DNA from: Chloroflexota bacterium | Lineage (GTDB): Bacteria > Chloroflexota > Dehalococcoidia > UBA1151 | Reading direction: 5' to 3' | DNA: 7,768 bases | Assembly (NCBI GenBank): GCA_022561735.1 | Contig: JADFQR010000052.1 | Location: 1 to 7,768, forward strand | Shown: one piece after another, positions 1 to 6,943 of the stretch | Layout of the letters: each line of letters starts with the position of its first letter | Numbering within the stretch: the first letter of the stretch is position 1 | Made by a program: the position numbers and the translations under genes | The notes under the pieces: generated by a model | The model's database searches: none | What the model was told of the DNA's origin: nothing | What the model saw: the letters and a program-made list of their open reading frames with translations, nothing else

Positions 1-103
1 CCGGAGGGCGTTTCTGACCCTGGTTGCCGTCAAATCTGCTGTCAAACGCGAACCAGTCCCGGTGGCGGCGAGGCTCCCAGAGCCGGTTTTACGTTCAAAT
101 TGC

Positions 104-178
104 TGGTGGAGCTGGCGGGGATCGAACCCGCGACCCCCTGGTTGCAAACCAGGTGCTCTCCCACTGAGCTACAGCCCC
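104..178 (-). tRNA. tRNA-Ala (anticodon UGC), CCA encoded
   Basis: Read on the minus strand the gene folds as a complete cloverleaf. The acceptor arms are GGGGCTG and CAGCTCC with one G-U pair, the D stem is GCTC/GAGC, and the anticodon stem CCTGG/CCAGG encloses the loop TTTGCAA, giving anticodon TGC. The T arm is GCGGG-TTCGATC-CCCGC. The discriminator is A (107) and the CCA end (104-106) is present in the DNA. The body is 72 nt without CCA. It decodes GCN alanine codons. It is transcribed away from tRNA-Thr, with 94 bp between them, so the two are separate transcription units. I found no convincing promoter or terminator for it. Confidence 0.97.
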
Positions 179-232
179 GGTGTGTGGCCCTGGAACACCT
201 GTTCATAAGACCCTCAATAGCATAATCGCCGG

Positions 233-261
233 TTGACCCTGCGCGCCATCTGCGATTCAAT
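233..261 (+). promoter_or_regulatory. Candidate sigma70-type promoter of tRNA-Thr
   Basis: A -35 box TTGACC (233-238, 5 of 6 to consensus) and a -10 box TTCAAT (256-261, 4 of 6) are separated by an ideal 17 bp. Initiation would fall near 268, only a few bases before the mature tRNA 5' end at 273, which is common for tRNA genes. The match is by eye and the actual start site is not known. Confidence 0.55.
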
Positions 262-272
262 CAATAAGCGAC

Positions 273-347
273 GCCAACGTAGCTCAGGGGTAGAGCAGCT
301 GTTTCGTAAACAGCAGGTCACAGGTTCAAATCCTGTCGTTGGCTCCA
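273..347 (+). tRNA. tRNA-Thr (anticodon CGU), CCA encoded
   Basis: The plus strand gives a complete cloverleaf. The acceptor stem GCCAACG/CGTTGGC has 7 Watson-Crick pairs, the D stem is GCTC/GAGC, and the anticodon stem GCTGT/ACAGC encloses TTCGTAA, giving anticodon CGT. The T arm is ACAGG-TTCAAAT-CCTGT. The discriminator is T (344) and CCA is encoded at 345-347. The body is 72 nt. It reads ACG threonine codons, the G-ending codon a GC-rich genome uses heavily. A strong terminator lies 16 bp downstream and a promoter-like pair just upstream, so it looks monocistronic. Confidence 0.97.
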
Positions 348-363
348 TACGTCACTCAATCGT

Positions 364-393
364 AAAAGAGGCGCCGGCTCGGGCGCCTCTTTT
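364..393. terminator. Symmetric (bidirectional) intrinsic terminator
   Basis: A perfect 12-bp inverted repeat, 364-375 against 382-393, surrounds a 6-nt loop. Each arm combines a GC-rich core (GAGGCGCC) with an outer AAAA or TTTT tract, so on either strand the hairpin is followed by a U-run. It terminates tRNA-Thr on the plus strand. On the minus strand it sits 25 bp beyond the stop codon of the candidate small gene at 419-640 and could terminate that too. Confidence 0.85.
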
Positions 394-418
394 CGCGTTG
401 GGGCCCAACCGGCCCGCG

Positions 419-640
419 TCAGTTTGCGCGGGCACGTCCGGCGTTTTGGCACAGCACCTGTGACGCCGGTACTTGTCGTCCTGTCGTCCGTCCCGATCGT
501 TCTGAGCGGTGCGGGAACGAGCCATCGCCGGATGACGAATCACCCCGGATCATCCAGGCTTCCCGGGCGTTGGTCTCGATGATCTGCCCCGGGACGGTGC
601 GCCGGTGCGAGATTAAACGCGCCGTTTTGGCAAAGTTCAT
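419..640 (-). CDS. Possible small basic protein, unknown, 73 aa
   Basis: This is an ATG-started frame of 73 codons, beginning MNFAKTARLISHRRTVPGQ and ending in TGA. Two signs favour it. A GGGGTG ribosome-site-like sequence lies 7 nt before the ATG, and about the first 45 codons end mostly in G or C, as real genes here do. A bidirectional terminator lies 25 bp past its stop. Against it, third-position GC falls in the last third of the frame, the C-terminus is low in hydrophobic residues and rich in Arg/Ser/Gly, and I recognise no family. It could be a real small gene, the decayed front of a longer one, or chance. It has no predicted membrane segment and no cysteine pairs or obvious DNA-binding motif. 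If it is not a gene, positions 394-796 hold nothing else I can name. Confidence 0.3.
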   Translation of the reverse strand: MNFAKTARLISHRRTVPGQIIETNAREAWMIRGDSSSGDGSFPHRSERSGRTTGRQVPASQVLCQNAGRARAN

Positions 641-779
641 AGGTGAACACCCCGATACGGCCACGCTACTTCTGTCCCACAATTTGACTCGGGCGGATTG
701 CTGAATCGGCCCCGGCGCGGGCCGGTAGCGTTGTCGCGGTCCCACCGATCGCGAACGCCCGCAGATATGGCAGGCGCAC

Positions 780-785
780 AGGAGG
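780..785 (+). promoter_or_regulatory. Ribosome binding site deciding the kinase start
   Basis: A full AGGAGG lies 11 nt before the ATG at 797. The two upstream in-frame starts, TTG at 698 and ATG at 767, have no comparable site. The spacing is slightly long, so the assignment is good but not certain. Confidence 0.6.
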
Positions 786-796
786 CGAGACCGGGC

Positions 797-2968
797 ATGG
801 AGATCCCCAGCCGGGGCGTTGGCGGCGTCAGCTCAACGATACGAAATTCGCGACGCCCGGTCGACCGGGGCCGATTGCCGTATTTCATAGCCGTCGCGAC
901 GTTGACCATGCTGCTTGCCATGACCCTGGGAACGGCGGCGATGGTTCGAACCATCGTGGCCAACCAGAGCGACGACCGGTTTGAGGCGTTCGCCGCCCGG
1001 GCGTCCAACACCATCGACGCTGAGCTACGGGCCGTGATGTCTGAAGCCGATGAGGTGTCCAGGTTGCTCGTTGGCTCGCCCGAGGTCACTATCGGCGGTT
1101 TCCTGGATTTTGCGGAGGGGCTTCGAACTCTCGGATTACAAGCCAGCACCATAGGGTTTATCCCGCTGGTTCAGACAAAAGACATCGCTGATTTCTCTGC
1201 ATCGTTGCGTAGACAGCGACTCCCCGGGTACACGGTCGCGCCCGCCGGGACAAGTGATGAGCAGTTCCCGGTCGCGTTCATCGACCCGCCCGGGGGAATC
1301 TCGGCCGGTCTCGGGGAGGATCTCGGACAAAACCCCTGGTTCGCCGAGGCGATGGACCATGCTCGGGACTCCGGACGATCTGCGGCGACCGCTCCGTTCC
1401 CGGGCGAGGACTCGCCTACCTTCGCGGTGTTCGCTCCGATATATGGTTCCGGTCAGCGCGTGCAATCGATTGATGAACGGCACGATGCGCTGATCGGGTT
1501 TGGGCTGACGCTTTACGAGACGGAGGCGCTTATGGCCGGCCCGATCGTTCGCGCCGACCTGTCAGATGTGCACATCACCGTGACCGACCAGGGATTGGCG
1601 GCGGCGCCGGACGGCGCTGATCTGGCGCTGCTCACACCATCCTCCCCTCCTGACGCAGGCGGCAGTCACGTCGTGACGACTATCGAAGTCGGGGGGCGGG
1701 AATGGCAATTAGATCTCCGCTCGGCGCCGTGGTTCGGCGTGAGCAGGCTTGAACGCAATGTCTGGATGATCGTACTCGGGGCGGGACTCGCCATCACCAT
1801 CGCCGCCACGGGAGCGAGTTATTCGCTGGCGTCGTCAAGCCATAACGCCCGGTCTGACCTCCGGCTGATGAGCACACAGCTCTCCGTGTTCCTTGAATCA
1901 GCGCTGGAGGGCATCATGCTGGTCGATCGCGATCAAAAGGTCGTGTGGACGAACCAGGCCTTCGCAAATGCCTTTGGATACCGGAACGCAACGGAGTTAA
2001 TGGGTCAATCCAGCCCGGAACTCGAGCAAGGCGCAGCGTCTTCCGTACTTGACCCCGTCAGCCTTGTCGACCGGATTGGAGAGATCTATTCCGACGAGAG
2101 CCTGACGGTGACAGCCGAAGACATCGTGTTCGTCCAGCCGTCGCCGGTGACTTACTCCAGAACATCGGTACCCGTGACCGATGAAGACGGTGAATACCGG
2201 GGCCGGTTGTGGGTGTACCGGGACGTTACCGGTGAGCGCGCTGCGGAGCAGGCCAAGGGCGTGTTTGTATCCATGGTGTCGCACGAGCTCCGCACACCGC
2301 TTACCTCTGTCATCGGGTTCCTGGAACTCGTGATCTCCGGCGCCGCAGGCCCGATAACGTCCGAGTCAGAGCGACTGCTCGGGATGGCGCGCCGAAGCAG
2401 CGACCGTTTGAAGAGGCTCGTCAACGACATCCTGGACATATCCCGGCTGGAGGGCGGGATCCGTGTTGAGCTGACTTCCGTCTCGCTGGTGCCGCTGATA
2501 TCAGAGCTTCTGGACAACGTCCGTGGCGAGTTCGAGTCTCGAAACCTTACTTTGCAGGTCAACGTGCCGCCCGGTTTACCACCGATCAGCGCCGACTCAA
2601 GCCGGCTATTCCAGGTGCTGATGAACCTGATGACCAATGCGTACCGATACACGCCTGAGGGCGGCAAGGTGACGTTGTCCGCGCAGACGCGCGGTGACAT
2701 GATCGAGATAGCGGTGGCTGACACCGGAATCGGGATACCGGAGCAGGACCGGGAGCGGGTGTTCGAGCGTTTCGTGCGGGTCGAGTCAGAGTCGCGCAAG
2801 TCACCAGGCAGCACGGGTCTCGGTCTCGCGATCGCCAAGTCCCTGACCGAGCTGCAAGGTGGCACGATTGAGTTGACGTCAGAGGTCGGGACGGGGACGA
2901 CGTTCCGGGTGTTGCTGAAACGAGCGCCCACGGAAACGCCAACCGAGACGGTCAACGTAGCTGCCTGA
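797..2968 (+). CDS. Membrane sensor histidine kinase, CHASE-PAS-HisKA-HATPase
   Basis: An inner-membrane sensor kinase of 723 residues that should autophosphorylate on histidine and pass phosphate to a response regulator. Order of parts: short cytoplasmic N-terminus; transmembrane helix about 27-54; extracytoplasmic CHASE-like domain about 65-250 (PGY near the middle, then LGEDLGQNPWF and a SGRSAATAP segment, typical of the family); second helix about 322-345; PAS domain about 360-480; HisKA with SHELRTP and phospho-acceptor His496; HATPase with N-box NLMTNAYRYTPEGG (Asn614), G1 box DTGIGIP (642-648), F box FERF (656-659) and G2 box GSTGLGLA (about 671). All catalytic boxes are intact. There is no HAMP linker; the PAS domain follows the second helix within about 15 residues. 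CHASE domains bind small extracellular ligands, but the ligand here cannot be told. The start at 797 is preferred over a TTG at 698 because of its AGGAGG and because the extra 33 residues are uninformative Arg-rich sequence. The likely partner is the convergent regulator at 3326-4027, which is unproven. Confidence 0.93.
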   Translation: MEIPSRGVGGVSSTIRNSRRPVDRGRLPYFIAVATLTMLLAMTLGTAAMVRTIVANQSDDRFEAFAARASNTIDAELRAVMSEADEVSRLLVGSPEVTIGGFLDFAEGLRTLGLQASTIGFIPLVQTKDIADFSASLRRQRLPGYTVAPAGTSDEQFPVAFIDPPGGISAGLGEDLGQNPWFAEAMDHARDSGRSAATAPFPGEDSPTFAVFAPIYGSGQRVQSIDERHDALIGFGLTLYETEALMAGPIVRADLSDVHITVTDQGLAAAPDGADLALLTPSSPPDAGGSHVVTTIEVGGREWQLDLRSAPWFGVSRLERNVWMIVLGAGLAITIAATGASYSLASSSHNARSDLRLMSTQLSVFLESALEGIMLVDRDQKVVWTNQAFANAFGYRNATELMGQSSPELEQGAASSVLDPVSLVDRIGEIYSDESLTVTAEDIVFVQPSPVTYSRTSVPVTDEDGEYRGRLWVYRDVTGERAAEQAKGVFVSMVSHELRTPLTSVIGFLELVISGAAGPITSESERLLGMARRSSDRLKRLVNDILDISRLEGGIRVELTSVSLVPLISELLDNVRGEFESRNLTLQVNVPPGLPPISADSSRLFQVLMNLMTNAYRYTPEGGKVTLSAQTRGDMIEIAVADTGIGIPEQDRERVFERFVRVESESRKSPGSTGLGLAIAKSLTELQGGTIELTSEVGTGTTFRVLLKRAPTETPTETVNVAA

Positions 2969-3325
2969 AGCCTCCCCCGTTCAGTCACAGCCGGGGTTCA
3001 GTCACAGCTGGCAACGTGGACGCCACGACACGTCGATGCGCGGGCATGCGGCCGCCGGGACTGGCGATTATGCAGGTCTCCGGCCACAGGCTCGTACACC
3101 GGCGAAGACGCCCACCGCCGGGGGAAGTTAACGGCCGGCCAGGGTAGCGCCCGGGCCGGACCTGACGCGCCGACATCGGCCGTCGCCATCACGCAGGAGA
3201 GTGGGCAAACCCGGAACGCCTCGCATGTCACGCTGGATGGCGCGTGATCGGGACAGTAAAGGCTCCCGAGCCCAACAAGCCTTCAGACGGAATGTCGCGT
3301 CCGGGGTCCGATTCAGGGCGTTAAA
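2969..3325. other. Gene-free region between convergent kinase and regulator
   Basis: About 357 bp lie between the two stop codons. I see no credible gene: the short open frames lack ribosome sites and family resemblance. Its only clear structure is the 17-bp tandem duplication at 2978-3011. A short GGCT/AGCC hairpin (3261-3272) followed by TTT when read on the minus strand is a weak candidate terminator for the regulator. No good terminator for the kinase was found. Confidence 0.6.
2978..3011 (+). repeat. 17-bp tandem duplication (2 copies)
   Basis: Copies at 2978-2994 and 2995-3011 match at 15 of 17 positions and share the 13-base core GTTCAGTCACAGC. The first begins 9 bp after the kinase stop codon. 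The core resembles part of the regulator's upstream region, where GTTCA and TCACAG also occur close together (4064-4077). It could be a binding site or a slippage duplication; the sequence alone does not decide. Confidence 0.7.
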
Positions 3326-4027
3326 TCAGGCGGCCGCGGTGTACCTGTATCCGAACCCGCGGACCGTCTCGACCAGCCGAGGGCGTCGCGGGTCAACCTC
3401 GATCTTGCGTCGCAGGTGGCTGACACAGAGGCGCACGCTTTCAGGCGCTGCCTCCGTGGCGTCCATGCCCCATACAAGATCGAGCAGCCGTCCCTGGCTC
3501 AACACCTGCCCGCGATGGTTCGAAAGCACCGATAACATCCGGTATTCGAGCGGGGTAAGGAAGACCGGCGCGCCCCGGACGGAAACGGTATGTGCGTCGT
3601 GGTCCATTATCAACTGGCCGTCTGTAAATTCACGCCTGGCTGAGCCGGCGGCAGGTAAGGCCGCCCTGCGCAGCAGTGCCGCCACGCGTGCTTTTAGTTC
3701 ATCCGTGCCGAACGGCTTGACGACATAGTCATCACCACCTACCCGCAATCCTCTGACACGGTCGGACTCGTCCCCGAGCGCGCTGAGGAACATCACCGGC
3801 ACTTCGGAGACCTCCCGGATACGGCCGCACAGGTCGAATCCCGACATCCCGGGTAGGCCGATATCCAGTATGGCGAGGTCCGGCCGACGCTGGTAAAACG
3901 CGCGCAGGCCGTCCTCCCCATTCGTTGCAGAAACGACGTCGTGGCCCTCAAGACGCATCAGCGTCGAGACCAGTTCCAGGATTTCTGGCTCGTCTTCAAC
4001 GACGAGCACGCTGGCGGCGTTACTCAT
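3326..4027 (-). CDS. OmpR/PhoB-family response regulator
   Basis: A 233-residue two-domain transcription factor. The receiver domain (about 6-120) has the acidic pair Glu11/Asp12 in VVEDEPE, phospho-acceptor Asp55 in AILDIGLPG, Ser82 in MFLSAL, and Lys104 in YVVKPF, so all phosphorylation residues are present. The winged-helix domain (about 132-230) has EFTDGQLIMD, LTPLEYRMLSVL, the recognition-helix region ESVRLCVSHLRRKIE and the terminal wing VRGFGYRY, all characteristic of the family. Length is normal for PhoB-like regulators. The ATG at 4025-4027 is kept because residues 1-6 before VLVVEDE match usual N-termini, though no strong ribosome site precedes it (a GGAG lies 13 nt away). It runs toward the kinase gene and away from the two-module gene at 4197, so its upstream region is shared with the latter. 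The specific name (phoB, mprA, walR and so on) cannot be assigned from sequence. Confidence 0.95.
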   Translation of the reverse strand: MSNAASVLVVEDEPEILELVSTLMRLEGHDVVSATNGEDGLRAFYQRRPDLAILDIGLPGMSGFDLCGRIREVSEVPVMFLSALGDESDRVRGLRVGGDDYVVKPFGTDELKARVAALLRRAALPAAGSARREFTDGQLIMDHDAHTVSVRGAPVFLTPLEYRMLSVLSNHRGQVLSQGRLLDLVWGMDATEAAPESVRLCVSHLRRKIEVDPRRPRLVETVRGFGYRYTAAA

Positions 4028-4062
4028 GTACAGCGGTCAACTCCGGCACCGGTCATTACGGA

Positions 4063-4082
4063 AGTTCAATATCACAGTTCAA
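4063..4082 (+). promoter_or_regulatory. Paired AGTTCAA direct repeats, possible operator
   Basis: Identical heptamers AGTTCAA at 4063-4069 and 4076-4082 are spaced 13 bp apart (start to start), about 40 bp upstream of the regulator's start codon in the divergent promoter region. OmpR/PhoB regulators bind tandem direct half-sites, usually about 11 bp apart, so autoregulation is a reasonable inference. The off-standard spacing and short motif keep confidence low. Confidence 0.35.
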
Positions 4083-4127
4083 AGCTACATAAACGATACA
4101 AAAGTGACACACGGCGAAAACACGGGT

Positions 4128-4155
4128 TTGTCAGGATGAGGTTACGCGCTAAACA
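4128..4155 (+). promoter_or_regulatory. Weak candidate promoter of the two-module gene
   Basis: TTGTCA (4128-4133, 5 of 6 to the -35 consensus) lies 16 bp before TAAACA (4150-4155, a poor -10). The segment 4061-4160 is clearly richer in A/T than its surroundings, as promoter regions in this window tend to be. The -10 match is weak, so the exact promoter is uncertain. Confidence 0.3.
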
Positions 4156-4196
4156 GTGATGAGGCGCCGGGCAAAAATCACGATCAGGAGCGATCA

Positions 4197-4877
4197 ATGG
4201 CTGTACCCAGTGATGGACACGCGACATCAACCGCTGACACCAGCTCCAGGTCCCGGCACGGTACAGGCAGCCGGCTTCGTGGCGCAGTTGACAGACGGTT
4301 GATCCGCATGCGGGAGGGTATGCCGTGGGCCCGCAACGCAAACGCCCTGATTGTCGAGTCCTACGGAAACATCGTGGATCTCGATCTCGGGTGGCGGATG
4401 GCGGACGCCACGCTGCAGCAGCACAGGTCAGGGGAAATCATTCTTGACGCCAAACGGTTTGGTGCGCTGTCGTCCCTCTGGGAATCATTGACGGCTGAGA
4501 TCATCAACATGCCGGGGCGCGACGAGCCGGACGATGCCCGGGAAATGGCGAACGAACTTGGTGCGGCAGTACACGACCGTCTCCAGAGAATGAGCGACGA
4601 GATGCGTCGTGACGAGCGGTCTGCGATGCGGCTGACACACGATTTCGAGACCCTTATCGACCTCGACCTGAGCTGGCGTCTGGTCGAACAGACCCTCACG
4701 GCGGCCGATCAGGGCGATATCGACCTGGAACGGGGCCGGGAGGAGGCCCTGAGGGAGAACTGGCGCGAGCTCACGACAGAGCTGGTCGCGATACTCGGAC
4801 GTCACCAGAATGAGGAGATCGAGCAGCCGGCCGGGCAAGCCCTCGACAACCTGTTCATTTTCAAACGGGCCGCCTGA
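4197..4877 (+). CDS. Unrecognised protein with two tandem 82-aa modules
   Basis: I do not recognise this 226-residue protein. A polar Ser/Thr/Arg-rich N-terminus (1-26) precedes two copies of one module, residues 27-108 and 121-202, that align without a gap at an offset of 94 residues with about 28 identities in 82. The conserved core is DLDL-x-WR (61-67 and 155-161), then TL, G-x-I-x-L, R-x-x-AL, W (95 and 189), LT-x-E, ending in GR (108 and 202). A 24-residue tail follows. The modules look mainly alpha-helical and acidic. There is no signal peptide, membrane helix or cysteine, so it should be cytosolic. The start is well supported: AGGAG at 4186-4190, 6 nt before ATG. It is divergent from the response regulator and may be its target. 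The two invariant Trp and the DLDL-WR motif suggest a structural or protein-binding role, which is inference only. Base composition fits the neighbours, so there is no sign of recent transfer. Confidence 0.88.
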   Translation: MAVPSDGHATSTADTSSRSRHGTGSRLRGAVDRRLIRMREGMPWARNANALIVESYGNIVDLDLGWRMADATLQQHRSGEIILDAKRFGALSSLWESLTAEIINMPGRDEPDDAREMANELGAAVHDRLQRMSDEMRRDERSAMRLTHDFETLIDLDLSWRLVEQTLTAADQGDIDLERGREEALRENWRELTTELVAILGRHQNEEIEQPAGQALDNLFIFKRAA

Positions 4878-4928
4878 CAGCTCATCGGCCAGGAGCAACT
4901 ATTTCAAACCTCAAGAGGCGGCCGGTTG

Positions 4929-4950
4929 GGGCGGGTCGTTTTTCCCGCCC
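4929..4950. terminator. GC hairpin between convergent genes
   Basis: GGGCGGG (4929-4935) pairs with CCCGCCC (4944-4950) around an 8-nt T-rich loop, 51 bp past the two-module stop codon and 35 bp past the 4,6-dehydratase stop codon. Neither strand has a U-run after the stem, so it is not a standard intrinsic terminator. It may still separate the two convergent transcripts. Confidence 0.4.
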
Positions 4951-4984
4951 GTCATTCCGTCTGTCTTCAGAAAGACCGGCCGGC

Positions 4985-6919
4985 TTAGTCGCCCGGTGAG
5001 TCCACCACACCGCGCACACTCGCCGGGGCGACGGATGGGATCGTGACATCGCGCTGAGACGGGTCAAAAGCGGCGGCCGGCCTGTACCCGGGCACGATCT
5101 CAGCCACCCGATCACGCGCCGCGTTTTCTCCAAGTTCGGGAAGATCAGCCAACAGCCGTTCGGCCGCGGATACCATCCCCGTCTCGTTCTGCCGGTCGTT
5201 CAACACCCAGAGCTTGTCCAGCCCGGTGTCGGTCACGTCTTCGCCGGAGAAACTAAGCTCTTCGCTGAGTTTCTCGCCGGGTTTCAGGCCCGTGTAAACG
5301 ATCTTGATATCTTCGCCCGGCGTCAGGCCAGACAGGGTGATCAAGGTCTCGGCAAGGGTGACGATCTTGATCGGGTCTCCCATCTCCAGGATGAACACCT
5401 CCCCGCCCTTGCCGACCGCCGCAGCCTGCAAAATCAGGCCGACGGCTTCCGACCCGCTCATGAAGTAACGTTCCACTTCCGGGTCGGTGACGGTGACCGG
5501 CCCCCCCGCCTCGATCTGGCGCCGGAAGATGGGCACGACGCTTGCGTTGGAGCCCAGTACGTTGCCAAAGCGTACGGCGATGAAACGAGTCTGAGAGGTC
5601 CGATTCAGCTCCCGTATCACGAGTTCAGCAAAGCGCTTTGTAGCGCCCATGACGCTGGTCGGGTTGACAGCCTTGTCGGTCGAAACAAGCACGAAGTTAT
5701 CGGCGCCGATCTCGATAGCACAGCGCGCCACGGAAAGGGTGCCGCCCACATTGTTGGCGACGGCCTGAGAAGGCGCCTCCTCCATCAGGTTGACGTGCTT
5801 GTGAGCCGCGGCGTGGAACACCGAGTCCGGGTAACACTCGCGCATGAGGCGCAGTAGAGCCGGCTGATCGTTCACGTCCACTATCCGTGCCGTCAACGTG
5901 GTCTCCGGACCGATGAGCGATCTGATCTCGGACTCAAGAAAGACCAGTTCATTCTCAGCGCGGTCGGCCAGTAACAGGTGGGAAGGCCCAAGCACCGCAA
6001 TCTGGCGGGCGAGCTCAGACCCGACCGATCCGGCCGCCCCCGTGACCATCACCTTCCGGCCCTTGATCGATCCCCGGATGAGCTCTACGTCAAGCTGAGC
6101 CTGGGGCCGTCCGAGCAGGTCCAGGATATCCACCTCCCGGATCTCTGAAATGCTAACCGTTCCGTCGACAAGGTCCGCCGTAGCGGGCAGGATCTTGCAC
6201 TCGACCCCGGCCTCCCGGCACACCTCGACGATAGCGCGTTTTCGTGACGAACTGGCCGCCGGCATAGCGATGACGGCAAGGTCCACCGCGTAGCGCCTGA
6301 CAAGCGATGGGATGTCTGCTATGGACCCGGCGATCGGCACGCCCATGATGGTCTGGCCAACTTTGCTGCGATCGTCGTCGGCGAAGACTACCGGCGCGTA
6401 CTGGAACGAGCTGGTGCTGAAGGCCTGGGAGCAGAGCGAGGCGCCCATGTCGCTCGCCCCGATTATGAGTAGCCTCCCGCCGGAATCGCCCGTGGGAGAG
6501 CCGTTCATCGACCGCTCCCGCAGGATTCGGACCAGCAATCTCACTCCAGAGAGAAGGAAGATGTTTCCGGCGAAGTCGATCAGAAAGACGCTTCGAGGAA
6601 ATCCGTCCAGGCCGAATAGCCAGGTCTGCAGGATGACGAAGGCGATTGAACTGATCGCCGTCGCCTGGAAGATGCGGATTATGTCCGGGATAGCGACGTA
6701 GCGCCACATACCCCGGAACAGTCTGAACCCGGCAAGGGAAGCGAGACGCAGGGCAAGAAGCGCCGGAAGGGCCTGCCAGAAGATGTCTCCCGGGATCCGG
6801 TCCAGGTCAAAGTCCAGGCGGATAGCGAAGGAGGCCCAGAAAGATGCCGTCACCAGTACGACGTGCAGCAATATAACTGCGACCCGGCGTGTGTTACCGC
6901 TCATTTTTGAAGCGATCAT
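4985..6919 (-). CDS. Membrane-bound NDP-sugar 4,6-dehydratase (CapD/WbpM/PglF type)
   Basis: A 644-residue polysaccharide-biosynthesis protein. Large members of this family convert UDP-GlcNAc to UDP-4-keto-6-deoxy-GlcNAc, the first step toward diNAcBac-, QuiNAc- or FucNAc-type sugars for capsule, O-antigen or protein glycans. Four membrane helices (about 12-32, 46-64, 83-103, 110-130) anchor it. A CoA-binding-like Rossmann fold begins at LLIIGASDMG (150-159). The catalytic short-chain-dehydrogenase domain begins at VTGAAGSVGS (292-301), with AAAHKHVNLME (370-380), STDKAVNPTSVMGATKR (413-429) and GLKPGEKLSEEL (544-555). Thr414, Asp415, Lys416, Met424 and Lys428 have the spacing of the PglF/WbpM active site, in which Met replaces the usual Tyr, so it should be active. 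Length is full. The ATG at 6919 is the longest start; an ATG five codons later is possible and neither has a clear ribosome site. No glycosyltransferase neighbours are in view, so the exact sugar pathway is unknown. Confidence 0.94.
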   Translation of the reverse strand: MIASKMSGNTRRVAVILLHVVLVTASFWASFAIRLDFDLDRIPGDIFWQALPALLALRLASLAGFRLFRGMWRYVAIPDIIRIFQATAISSIAFVILQTWLFGLDGFPRSVFLIDFAGNIFLLSGVRLLVRILRERSMNGSPTGDSGGRLLIIGASDMGASLCSQAFSTSSFQYAPVVFADDDRSKVGQTIMGVPIAGSIADIPSLVRRYAVDLAVIAMPAASSSRKRAIVEVCREAGVECKILPATADLVDGTVSISEIREVDILDLLGRPQAQLDVELIRGSIKGRKVMVTGAAGSVGSELARQIAVLGPSHLLLADRAENELVFLESEIRSLIGPETTLTARIVDVNDQPALLRLMRECYPDSVFHAAAHKHVNLMEEAPSQAVANNVGGTLSVARCAIEIGADNFVLVSTDKAVNPTSVMGATKRFAELVIRELNRTSQTRFIAVRFGNVLGSNASVVPIFRRQIEAGGPVTVTDPEVERYFMSGSEAVGLILQAAAVGKGGEVFILEMGDPIKIVTLAETLITLSGLTPGEDIKIVYTGLKPGEKLSEELSFSGEDVTDTGLDKLWVLNDRQNETGMVSAAERLLADLPELGENAARDRVAEIVPGYRPAAAFDPSQRDVTIPSVAPASVRGVVDSPGD

Positions 6920-6943
6920 AAATGGATTAAGAAGGTTTGCCCC

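Noticed and set aside
72..90. Hairpin GGCTC-CCA-GAGCC followed by TTTT, possible plus-strand terminator
   Set aside because: Only 5 bp with a 3-nt loop, and no plus-strand gene is visible upstream; on the strand of tRNA-Ala there is no U-run after it.
104..347. tRNA pair considered as an integration (attachment) site
   Set aside because: Both tRNAs are intact, no integrase is present, and I saw no second copy of either 3' end in the window.
698..796. Longer kinase reading starting at TTG 698 or ATG 767
   Set aside because: Neither has a ribosome site like the AGGAGG before 797, and the added residues are Arg-rich with no signal or domain.
2152..2988. Open minus-strand frame of 278 codons across the kinase 3' half
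   Set aside because: It lies wholly antisense to intact HisKA and HATPase motifs; its product is Ser/Arg-rich with no domain pattern, as expected for a GC-rich shadow frame.
3201..3728. Plus-strand frame of 175 codons over the regulator C-terminus
   Set aside because: Antisense to the intact winged-helix domain; composition is Arg/Ser-rich without motifs.
6153..6707. Open minus-strand frame of 184 codons inside the dehydratase gene
   Set aside because: It is an out-of-frame reading of the same strand as a gene with complete Rossmann and catalytic motifs; no recognisable domain.
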